Assembly (NCBI GenBank): GCA_036435485.1
Contig: CM071595.1
Coordinates: 102,354,580-102,418,579 of the forward strand
Length of the DNA: 64,000 nt
Direction of reading: 5' to 3'
DNA from: Saposhnikovia divaricata
Lineage: Eukaryota > Streptophyta > Magnoliopsida > Apiales > Apiaceae
A program made the translations under genes and the position numbers. Below the pieces are notes generated by a model that was not told the origin of the DNA, made no database searches, and worked only from the letters and a program-made list of their open reading frames with translations. This document shows, piece after piece, positions 54,116-64,000 of this stretch. Position 1 is the first letter of the stretch, and every line of letters starts with the position of its first letter.

Positions 54116-57100
54116 GAAATGGTATCAGAGCGTACGTTATACACCCCAGAGATGAGGCGACGTTAAAACAATAAATTCACTAAGATAATAAGAACTCTTG
54201 CCAAGTTCATAGTCGGACTACTTAATGTAGTGATGACATATAAAACCCTTATGGGAACTCTTAAGTATCAGGATAGTAACTTAGCTCGATATTGTGTCGA
54301 CGAGTAAGGCGACAGACCTTGAGGCATACGAGCAGCAGCGTGATGATGCTTTATATGCTGAAGATCAGCGGGTAAATTCGATGGAGTACCCTACTGGAGA
54401 CCCGGAAGAGGTTCTAGCAGATAAGGACAGTCCTGTTAGGATAAGGAGCTTACCCTTGAGGAATGAGGGCCGCAGCCAGAAAGACTGTGACGATTAAGGT
54501 ATGGTGCTCAGAAAAGTGAGCATAAAGAACTAAGCTACTAGTAAGAGAACTAAAGATTCGTGTGGATTCGTAGCCGGACTACTAGATGTAGTACCAGCGA
54601 GTAAGACAGATTGGAAGAATTACTTGAGATCTTATACGGGAATAGACGAGAATCCTTAGAGACTTTCATATTAACGAAGAAAGAGCTAGAGGGATGTATG
54701 ATTATTAAAGACATCGATATAGGACGAGGAGCAGAGTCCTTAGAAATAGTTGAGAAGGAGGCAGTAAGTGCCATATCATTTGATAAATAAATTAGTATGA
54801 ATATTGTCAGTAATAATTCGTCATGAAAAGGCAGATGTCATAGGTTGTAATTTATGGAACCAAATTGAGGTTGATGAAGTTGTTTTATTCAGGAAAATGT
54901 CCATTTTATGAATGAATCAGTTAGAAAGTGAAAACATTGGGAAGTGACAGCATGATTGGATAAAGTTATATAAGGAAGTAGTAAGCAAGACAATGATCTC
55001 AGAACCTACCGGAAGATAAGACCAGTAAGTCAAGATGAACTAGTAATGAGACTACTGCCAGAGACTGAGTATAGGGTTATTTTAACTCAGTAAAATGATG
55101 AACCAGAAATGTTAGATGCATGTGATTCAGTGGAATATTAAATTCTTTCTTTGAATAAATTATAGTAGTTACCTTAAGTTTACTCCGACATAGAATTATA
55201 ATGGATCAAGTAATACGATCAGCAGTTAAAGAGAAAAATGTGAGAAAATCTTCCTGGAGCTAAAAGATGAAATTGGTAATGACCAAGAGTTGGTATTGCT
55301 TAATGGAAAAAGGAGACTTTGTGCTTCCAACGACGCTTCGCATAAAGGATTAGGATGTGTGCTTGCGCAGCACGACAAAGTACTTGCGGAGGCATTCGGA
55401 TAGCACGGTTCACCAGGTTCGGATGGCCCTAGTAGTGCCAATTTTGTGGAACAACAAACTCCGACGGTAATGTTCCTTCTGAGATTAGTGGTCAGGTAGA
55501 CTGACATTTGGTAATATTGAATGTCAGGACGTATAGGTATCAGGACATTGTGACAAGTTTTAGTTTAAAACTGTTGATTCCCTTCCAAGGGATGTATATA
55601 ATTGATTCCTCTCCAGTGGTTAAACTTCCAATCTGATGACTATTAATTCGTAAATTAGGACTGCTTATGGTTCTACCTGCTTGGAGGTTCATAGAACTAT
55701 TCTTCAGGTTTCGAAACTGGTCTCCTTAATGTTACCAGTAGATGGATAGATTGACCAAAATTTCCCTAATTCTGGGAAGAACTTCAACGAATTTTGGCAA
55801 ACCTTGTCTTTCTGATTATCAGAAAACATAATTGAAGAGAATGGGAAATGGGGCGAACCCCGTGAATTGGGTAAGCCGCTATATGGGTTGGTGGACAGAC
55901 CCCGATTATCACGAGTGATTGTAGATATATAATGATGAAGTGAGATTGGACGAAAACAGGAAATGTAAGTAAGAAACCCCGGACTGAGAAACTCCGGGAT
56001 TGAATTAAGTGAAAAGGTTGTTATGCCAGGAATGGTAAGCTTGCGTGGCACGCGGGATTGATAAGAATAGTGGAAAAGATAAAAGTAGAGGAAAGGTAAC
56101 CAGAGACGGTGCCGAATAGTCGATTGAGACTTATATGAAGTAAAGTTTTGGAAAGGTGGAAAGGTATCAAAGAAGGCACTATGCCGGCAATTGCTAGAAA
56201 AGTAATGCTATTAGCCAACCCCTAAAATCATATATTTTTTTTATTAGTGTGGCCAGTTGAGGCCAAGTCACAAAGGATTATCGAGTGACTAGACCAGTAA
56301 TGAAAGGACAAAGCAGGGTTGCTTCTAAGAAAGCACCGACTGCAAGGGCTTTTGATATAAAGGAAACATTAATGAGATCGTAGGAATCTTCTGCTGAACA
56401 ACCCATGTTTTGATTGGGAATTCACTAGACCTTTTTGGGATGGGATCACCCGTACTAAAGTGACTCATGTGTATATGATTTCCCAAGATTACGAGTAAAA
56501 ATGGAAGTATAATGACTTGAGATGTATGATGTTAGGGTATTATAAATACCATGAATATATTATGACTAAGGGAAGTAAACAATGAAGGTTTATGAAGAGA
56601 GTATAGAAATGGTCAGAGATTGATCAGTATGCTGTAGAAATTTTGCCTAAGGTAAAGTACCTTTGAGAAGAACGATAAGCACTAAGAGATTCACGTTGAA
56701 CTCGACCAATATCTTCCAGCACATCCTTGCTACCATTACCAAGTTCTGTAAGAGAGCAGATAGACATACGTTGTCTTTTGGAAGGTCAAATAGGCTGATA
56801 ACTATCTGAAAGAAGAGGTTAGCATTAAGCCACCGATCGATTATCAAATGAGAATGATTGAAAAGAGACCCTTATTAAGGATACATGATCTGATTGCCAA
56901 TTATAGGATGCCAGAATTCCTTGGCAGTTGAATTGAGGATAGGATATCCATAAATTAAGACAAACCTTGGGGAATGCACAAGGGATGGCATTAACCCTAA
57001 TAAAGACATTGTGAATTCAGATGATATAAGTTGGGTTTGATAAGGCAACAATGACCTGTAAGGATTATTAAAAAGAGTTCTGGAAAGAACAAAGACAGAA

Positions 57101-58277
57101 TTATTAGAGTATTGATCAATGACGTTTGTGATACCCTGTACCTAGAAAATACAAGAAGAATGATGAGGATGACCTAAGAAACCTTACAAGGAAAAAGGTA
57201 ATATTCCGAACTTCAAAATGGAAGTTTGGTAAGGAATGTATGACATAGTAACAATAATGCCAGATGAGGCATGTATGAAACCCCGAGGGAGTATGGATTG
57301 AACCTATAAAGGTTGAGATTATCCTAAGATAAGGAAAGAACTAAGAAAAGAAGTATCCTAAGTAGGATTGGGAATAAACGTGATAAAGTTCCAACGGGTA
57401 GGTGGAAGCAATGACTTATGGAAAAAGATTGATAGTTATATTTTCTCCTTCAGCAGAGCTTAAGGGAGAATGCTTTCACCCAACAGTGATGGGAATGAGG
57501 TAGAAAAGTTTGAGTTGGAACGTATCTAGAGAACATTGATTATAAGAAATTATTATTATCAGAAAAGGCCAATGAGGTGGCCGACAGTCTAAGTATAAAG
57601 GAATAATTACAAATGTTCATACCGAAGAAACAAAATGATATTTGGAAAGACCTTGAAGGTCATATCGGAGTGGAGGAATTTACATTCCTTTTGATGATTG
57701 TGCACGGATCGAAGGTAATAATAGTTTAAGTAAAGATTCGATTCCTGATGGAGTCTTAAGCATATTACATACCTTAGAAGGTCCCATTTTGAGGCAAGCC
57801 AGGACCGTGATACAAAATTGACGAAGCAAACCGTTAAGTTTCCAGTCTTTTATGGAAGCTGCATGAGTGATACTTTCATCAACCTGACATAGCTGCAATG
57901 CTTGAAACCCTTCTGCAATTTTATCTACTTCATGTAATATCTACATCAAGTTCAGGAAGTGTTCCTTGTAGATAAGGAATAGTGATTACTTTGTCTCCCT
58001 TAAGGATTGAAACCCGTATGGTTAGCTATTAACACACTACGTAAACAACAAGCGATGATGATTCTTCTAAGAAAGTAGATGACAACTAAAAGATAAAGAA
58101 AGTGCTGCCATTGATAAACTAAATGGCATGTTGATGAATGACAAACAAGTTTGTGTTAGTGTACTTCTGCGCAAACAAGATAGAGAATATGAGGTTGATG
58201 ATTCATGATGTTAAGGATATTCCCGTGGAAAGAATTAATGAGACTTGGAGGGAAGGGCAGTTGAGCCCGAGACTTAT
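54116..58277 (+). pseudogene. Element B internal region: decayed chromovirus pol
   Basis: It aligns in reverse with 30716-34724 of element A. A 67-codon frame (54294-54497, MSTSKATDLEAYEQQRDDAL) is the longest near the PBS and may be a gag remnant. Pol traces on the plus strand: DASHKGLGCVLAQHDKVLA (RNase H) at about 55329-55388, RVLINDV (RT palm) at 57115-57135, KANEVADSLS (end of RNase H) at 57565-57594, and an integrase C-terminal trace FMMLRIFPWKELMRLG near 58200-58250. Stops and shifts occur throughout. The RNase H start lies upstream of the RT trace, as in A. Confidence 0.6.
54120..54131 (+). other. Primer binding site of element B
   Basis: TGGTATCAGAGC, four bases after the LTR; initiator-Met type. 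Confidence 0.9.
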
Positions 58278-61200
58278 TGTAGCATCCTATAATCCGGGGT
58301 ACAGATCTGGGGCCACTAACCACAAACAACATTATACAACCTGAAATATAAACAACATATAATAATAAAACCCCTTAACCAAGATCGCATACAGGTTATG
58401 GTATGAAACAACTGTCAAATTACTATTACAATCCAACCTCAGAATAAAAATGTTTTACAATTTTTGTGAATAAACAAGATCACTATCCAACTATATATCC
58501 AACCTTGACAATTACCAATCCACTATCCAACGAAATCCATAACTCGGACGTCTCCTCTCGCTGCCGGAAGAGCAATACCAACTGACCACTAGGTCCACTA
58601 CTCATCTCTATTAACTGGAGAAAATAAACAAGCAAGAGTGAGCCAACAATGCTCAGCAAGTGCAACTAGTGATACAATATCAACAACAGTTATAAGTTCT
58701 GAAAATCAGGAAGAATTATCAAATGCTTCGAAAGGTATCAACTAAGTCAAATATCCTTATTATCACGAGGAACCAACATTGCATCACTGGAATGGGGTGT
58801 ATCAACAATATGAACGGATAAAAGTTCTAAAAGCAAGATCTAATTGAAATCAGCTTCAAGGGAATCGGGTATCAAAACAACCCAATCTCAATGTATAGAT
58901 TAGAATTGGATTTTTTATTTATTTATAAAAAAAACAATAAGGTTAGGCTGCTGATCAGTCACGCACTAACCCTGGACAAACGCACACAACAATGTCCTTT
59001 AATGGGTCCACGGCACACATTGGCCTCATTAATTTCTGACCACGAATCTGGTCCGACCCCTTACGGTCCATATTTTGAAAAACAATCCAATTCTATATCA
59101 TACTCACTAGGTGTCGGAACAATCGACCACCTTACCACATCAACTAACTGGAAAACTCACGTTCCAGAATAACAATTCATAATTAAGAATCATTGATGAT
59201 GTATTATCATCAACTGGTATCAACTAGATCAACCCAACAATAAGGGTAAATAAAGAATGATAATATTAATAGATGTCGACAAGTTCGACTCGATAAATGG
59301 GGTAATGAATGAAGATCAACAATCTCAAAAGGTATCGACAAGTTCGATACTAATAATTGGGTGTAAATGTATGAACAATACAACAATAAGCATCAACAAG
59401 TTCGATGAAAGTAATTGAGGTGATACATTTCAACATTAAAATAATTAAAAACTAGTTTCACTTGAATGAGAAGTGAAAAGAAATACTTGCAATATAATTA
59501 ACAATAACAAGATTACAAGACAACGGTTATAGACAAGTGCTAAACATCTAATTAAATTTCTCCCAACATATTGAAAAGTTTGAATCAATATAAGCGAGTA
59601 AAACAGTTTAAACGTCTATTTGTAAAAACAATTACAGGATGATCAATTGCAATTTAGTTTGATGAAAACATTTTCAAGAAAGGGTTCACTGGAGAAATTA
59701 TGTTAAAATCATGAATCTCCTTAACAGGTATTTGTGGGGATTTAAAACTTGGATTCTCTCTATTTAGAAAATCCATTAAACATTTTTAAGGAAAATGAAA
59801 GTTAGGGCATTCCACTAAGGAGCCCAATAACATTTCATGTACAAAATGATATGCGGAAGAAGTCATTGGTAAGATTCTTTAAAAATCTGGTAATTGAACT
59901 ATGGGTGGGGAAAATAGACAATTTCACGCTAATTTGAGAAGTATATCATCTTCCAAGTACACTTGACCAAATACTTTTATACAACAAGAAACTGAATTGC
60001 ATCACTTGAATAATAAGTGAAAAGCAATAACACTTGCCTCGATTCGCGGAGTTCCTGATTTCACATCAATACTCAACTTAGCTTCTCGTCAGTCTCTTTC
60101 CTTACATATAGGTTTCTTACTTGGCCCTATTTTCATCTTTCTTTTTACCCGTGCACCGCTCTTTGCCATGCCTCCTATTCAAACCTTTATAAGGTCAGAT
60201 ACTATTTCAGTATTAACTCAAGCAAAACTTATCGTTTGCACTATTCTACCCATGCGCGTCCTATAACGCTTACATATACAATACATATAGACATATTCAT
60301 TCATATTCACATAATAGTCTTACTATAATCAACCAAGTCACATAAACACATCACATAACCATTTTAAAACAACACAGCCACTTAATATTTAAACCACGAT
60401 ATATTCTCGAAATAAACCACTGATACATATACTTAACACTTAGTAATCATAACACACCTTCAAGCATTGACATTAAATAAGTTAAATAGGTTTTAAATAG
60501 ATTTGCAGGGGATTTTTAGAAAATTTCGGCATGAAGTATTCGTTTATCGGACTATGGGCACAGCCCCTCAAATACAATTCATCCCTGCTTTTTGCAAAAA
60601 ATAAAGATGCCTCAACTCGCAGCAACATAAAAGTAAACAAGTAAGAAAACTACCCGCCCAGACATGCGGCACATAGCACATAATAATTTACATTACACTA
60701 CTACTTACGCTACACCAATGATCATATTTCTCACGCATTTTAATGATACACGTGACAATCAATCATTGATGTTCGTAAGCCCTATGGAACAACCCCTAGC
60801 ACTAAATATTATTTACGCTATATCGATGATCACACCACTCAAGTATATTAATTATACCCGTGATAGCAAATCATGGATATTCGTAAGCCCGAGAAACTAG
60901 TTAAAGAGAATTACACAAGTACTTAAATATTGACATTTAAGTCTCGAGATCTCATTTCAACTCATCGCAGATAAACACATATAACATTAACCACATAAAC
61001 ACATAAGGAAATAAAATAACAATTTAACGTTACTATAGATTACATTTGAAAACTAATCAAAACAAACCACACAGCCTCTAGGGCCAGTGGTACTTTTCAG
61101 AAACCATCACTTAACATTTATACAAATATATAGCTTAGGCAATTATACAATGACTTAATCGACACCAATTTGACCACATACAACTCACCACCAAGAATTT

Positions 61201-61697
61201 GACAGGTATAGCATTCAACGGATAATATGTCCTGACTGATAACCTTTAGCACATAAACATTCACGACTTAGTACCATATAATTCCACATATTATACGACA
61301 ATTAATAATTAACCACTAACGACCACGATCCCGACATATTATCAATCCACAATTAAACTCAATAATTATAACTAGCAACTAACAATAATAATCAACCACA
61401 CTCTCCGAATTAAATTACTAAAATTAACACAATAATCTCTCACTTTAAAACAATTTAAATTACAACAATATTCTCGAAATTCAAATATATTCTAATTACG
61501 CGAATTAACATATTAAACTAGCAATTAAACTAATTAAATTACAACACTACATAATTAAATCTAAAATTGACAATTAAATAATTACATCAAAAATGAAAAT
61601 AAATAAAAAAATAAATAAAATATTATACCTTTTCGATTCGTCCGAAAATCAAACCACCGGAGTCTCCCTTTTCTCTTCCTCGACTCAATCTCTCTGC

Positions 61698-61781
<84 letters not shown>

Positions 61782-62689
61782 GCTGCATATACCACCACAG
61801 CTGCCTTGCTACTGCCACCACCGAGCAACTCCGGCACACCACCACCACTGCCGGCCACCGCCGCCGCGCGGTGGGGTCCCCCCCCATAACTGTTCGGTCG
61901 CTACCTCCCCTAGCTGCACACATCTTCTTGTTCCATATACACACGCATAAATATATATATGTATGTATATCTCTCTAATTTAATTCAATCTCTAAACCCC
62001 CCAATCCCATCTTCTTCTTCAATCTCTCTTTTCTTCTTCCTGCGTTTTCTTTCTTTTTTTTTCTTCCCCCGTCGAACTCTCTGGAAGCTGCGTTTTTTTT
62101 CCTCTAAATGGGCTTGGCCCATTATTCTAATTATATACTACTTACAATTCTATTTAGGCCTAATTAAAACACTACTCATAAATTTATAAATCATACTTAA
62201 ATAAAATATTCAAAAAAAATTAAACTTATCATTTTTAAAGTAAAGGATATAAAATTACGAGCACCCACATATTTTCGAAATATTTTTCGGATCAAAAATG
62301 AATTAAATATTAATTTTCAAAGTTTTGATCCTTTAAATACAATAAAATTCTTAAAATCATTTTAAAATACCACAACACCCAAATTAATCCATCCAACAAA
62401 TTTAAAAACTCAATAAATATATAAAGACAATATTACAAAACATTCCATGATTTTTAATAACTCCGATAATTTATAAAAATTTTAGAAGATCAATAATGCA
62501 TGATTTAAGTATTTTTAAATCCTCAAAAATAAAAATAAAAATACACCAATCTTCACAGCTTACCCAAATCATCAAATAATCACATAAACAGCATCTCACA
62601 CACATTTCACCTTTACAACAATATTCACATAATATAATTTATAAAAAATAAATATTATTAAAAAAATCGAAATTTTCTAGGTCATTATA
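58278..62689 (-). repeat. Element C 3' LTR (about 4412 bp)
   Basis: On the plus strand it begins TGTAGCATCCTATAATCCGG. On the minus strand it opens TATAATGACCTAG, a TG-to-TA change being likely at the terminus. It contains the block AGCAAGAGTGAGCCAACAATG (58630-58650), similar to GCAAGGGTGAGCAATAGCCC of elements A and B, so it is of the same broad lineage. The (TC)n run at 61697-61778 lies inside it. The right end is uncertain by one or two bases. Confidence 0.75.
61697..61778. repeat. (TC)n microsatellite
   Basis: About 40 TC/CT dinucleotide units in a nearly pure run (GA on the minus strand). It generates the artefact Arg-Glu repeat frame seen in translation. Confidence 0.95.
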
Positions 62690-62691
62690 TC

Positions 62692-62705
62692 CTTCCCCCC
62701 TTAAT
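62692..62705 (-). other. Polypurine tract of element C
   Basis: On the minus strand ATTAAGGGGGGAAGG, just before the LTR start. Confidence 0.75.
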
Positions 62706-62707
62706 AG

Positions 62708-62725
62708 GATTCTGTCCTCAGAATC
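62708..62725 (-). other. Hairpin before the element C PPT (compensated variant)
   Basis: Minus strand GATTCTG, loop AGGA, CAGAATC. Compared with GATTCCG/CGGAATC in A and the chromovirus, one C-G pair has become T-A on both sides, so the stem is kept. Confidence 0.75.
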
Positions 62726-64000
62726 AATCTTAAGGACACGAGTAACAATTCTCGTAACACATCATACTTCCACTTCCCAGGTTGTATCTTTCAACCTCTA
62801 GGATTCCATCATACCATGTCATAAATTTACAAGCTATTCCTTGAGCCCTCAATTTTCCGAATTAACCTTAAGCTTTGGTTCGAGTCTTTTTAACTCTAAA
62901 CGTTTATCACACGAGCACGAATATATTTTCCTCGAATATCAATATGACTTTTTCGCATAATGAACTATACTCTGCGTCAAAACTATATTACCGCGCCAAC
63001 CCCTCGCAATAATACGACCGTGCAATTTGCCTCAATTTATAACGACCTATACTTGGTATAGTTTCCCACGCTTTACTTATAACCACACGATTTCAAATAG
63101 AATTTCGAGAAAAGAATCTCAAGAAATCCTCTGATCGCTTCCAATCCACTTTTCAAGTACTGGGTTAATCGAGAAGGGAATAATTAAAAAGTTTCTTTCT
63201 CACTTTATTCCTAAAATTTTACCGAGTACCCAATCGGAAACTTAACATCATTTTGTCCATTATCAGCCGCATCCTTGCAATCGAATACTATGGCCAACAC
63301 ATACGTCCTTAGATGCACATCAAGCATAATTTAATTAACGACCCGATTCTCAATCTTATAAAATAGTCTGGTTGCTCAATCTTTTGAAACATAGCCTCGA
63401 ATATTTGTAGCCTTTGGAAGCTATTATACCCGTCACCTTGACTGTAACTTCACTTTATACAAGAACAATTCCTGAGGTCACAACTCCACTTGATACCAAT
63501 CATGAAACAATTCTTTAACAATTCTCGACAAGCTCCCGCTTTAACAACACGCATATATAACTTAATACGCATCATCGCTTATTGATGTCTCTTAAAACAA
63601 AATCTTCCTAATTAAAACTTTTAAAAAAGGAACATCAAGAAATTCCCCGATCGTTCTTACTCCTCTTTCACGTGCAATGTTACTTGAGAAGGGAATAATC
63701 GGAAACTTCTATCCATCCTTCATCTCATTGTTTCACTGAGTACCTATCGTGGAAAAATTAACCTTATATCATCTATTCTCAATTGCTATTTGAACGCGAA
63801 CAACACGCTAAACTCTTATAGCATGGCATTTGCGCCAACCACCATTCGGTTTAATACTCAATTTCTACCTTCTTACAACACCGGTTTGCTAAAACATTTA
63901 AAAGAAACAAATATTTTGTTGATATAAAATGATTTAAAAACCATTTGAACCAACTAAAAATCCTTTTAAAAGATATTTTAGAAAATCATTTTGAGAGAAA
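62726..64000 (-). other. Start of element C internal region, no intact frame
   Basis: By position this should be the integrase C-terminus and chromodomain on the minus strand. Only weak traces can be read, such as a possible tail near 62726-62800; no frame is long enough to annotate. The rest is AT-rich without recognisable features. Confidence 0.4.

Larger units (their letters stand above)
41994..58277 (+). mobile_element. Element B: LARD-like chromovirus derivative related to A, 5' LTR and most of the internal region
   Basis: Plus-strand element with the same LTR start (TGTAAGAACCCCAAATTTT), LTR end (GATCTGGGGGTGTTACA), PBS and internal region as element A. It is clearly diverged from A across the LTR. 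The LTR is split by the Athila-like element (46047-53531). The internal region stops at 58277, where element C begins in the middle of a block that in A continues uninterrupted at 30715. The rest of B must lie right of the window beyond C. Confidence 0.85.
58273..64000 (-). mobile_element. Element C: long-LTR gypsy element, minus strand, 3' LTR and start of internal region
   Basis: Inserted in the internal region of B after CTTAT (58273-58277, expected TSD; partner outside the window). It shows an LTR of about 4.4 kb, a PPT and hairpin on its right, and then 1.3 kb of internal sequence to the window end. Minus orientation follows from the PPT position. Confidence 0.8.

Noticed and set aside
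61582..61944. Frame of 120 codons with an Arg-Glu repeat
   Set aside because: Pure translation of the GA microsatellite.

Overview
The window is plant nuclear DNA, almost entirely nested LTR retrotransposons. I judge it to be a large-genome eudicot, possibly an asterid such as Apiaceae; the species call is only an impression. The plant assignment rests on Sirevirus-type copia elements with an env-like region, chromoviruses with a chromodomain, an Athila-like gag, and one exon of an SBP-box (SPL) transcription factor. I see no tRNA, rRNA or CRISPR features and no bacterial gene organisation.

Layout. 1-7012: 3' part of a plus-strand Sirevirus (RNase H tail, repeat-rich spacer, broken env-like region, PPT, 3' LTR), lying inside the pol of a chromovirus. 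7018-12058: rest of that chromovirus (integrase with chromodomain, PPT, 3.5-kb LTR), itself inserted in the env-like region of a second Sirevirus. 12059-23707: the second Sirevirus, minus strand, from env-like region back through RNase H, RT, integrase, protease and gag to PBS and 5' LTR. It is interrupted by two solo LTRs (15443-16989, TSD ATGCC; 21477-22880, TSD GGCCC). 23708-24162: non-repeat host DNA. 24163-39772: complete minus-strand chromovirus-derived element A, with 5.1-kb LTRs, TSD AGAAG and a decayed internal region. 39773-41993: host DNA with the SPL exon (40702-40789) and a CACTA transposon end. 41994 to 58277: element B, a plus-strand relative of A. Its LTR holds a 7.5-kb Athila-like gag-protease element (46047-53531), and its internal region is cut at 58277 by a third long-LTR gypsy element C (58278 to the window end).

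Inferred order of events: the second Sirevirus entered an SPL intron; the chromovirus entered that Sirevirus; the first Sirevirus entered the chromovirus. Elements A and B entered the host DNA on either side of the SPL exon in opposite orientation, and the Athila-like element and C entered B. No element is clearly autonomous as seen. A and the Athila-like element have nearly identical LTR pairs but lack a working pol, so they were probably mobilised in trans.

Most interesting points: a hairpin just before the PPT whose base pairing is kept by a compensatory change in C; a short LTR reading frame whose first residues resemble the histone H3 tail, in an element whose integrase carries a chromodomain; an antisense promoter and small reading frame in the second Sirevirus; the young gag-only Athila-like element with three PPT-like motifs; and the SPL exon in which a zinc-ligand Cys and a nearby Arg appear exchanged.
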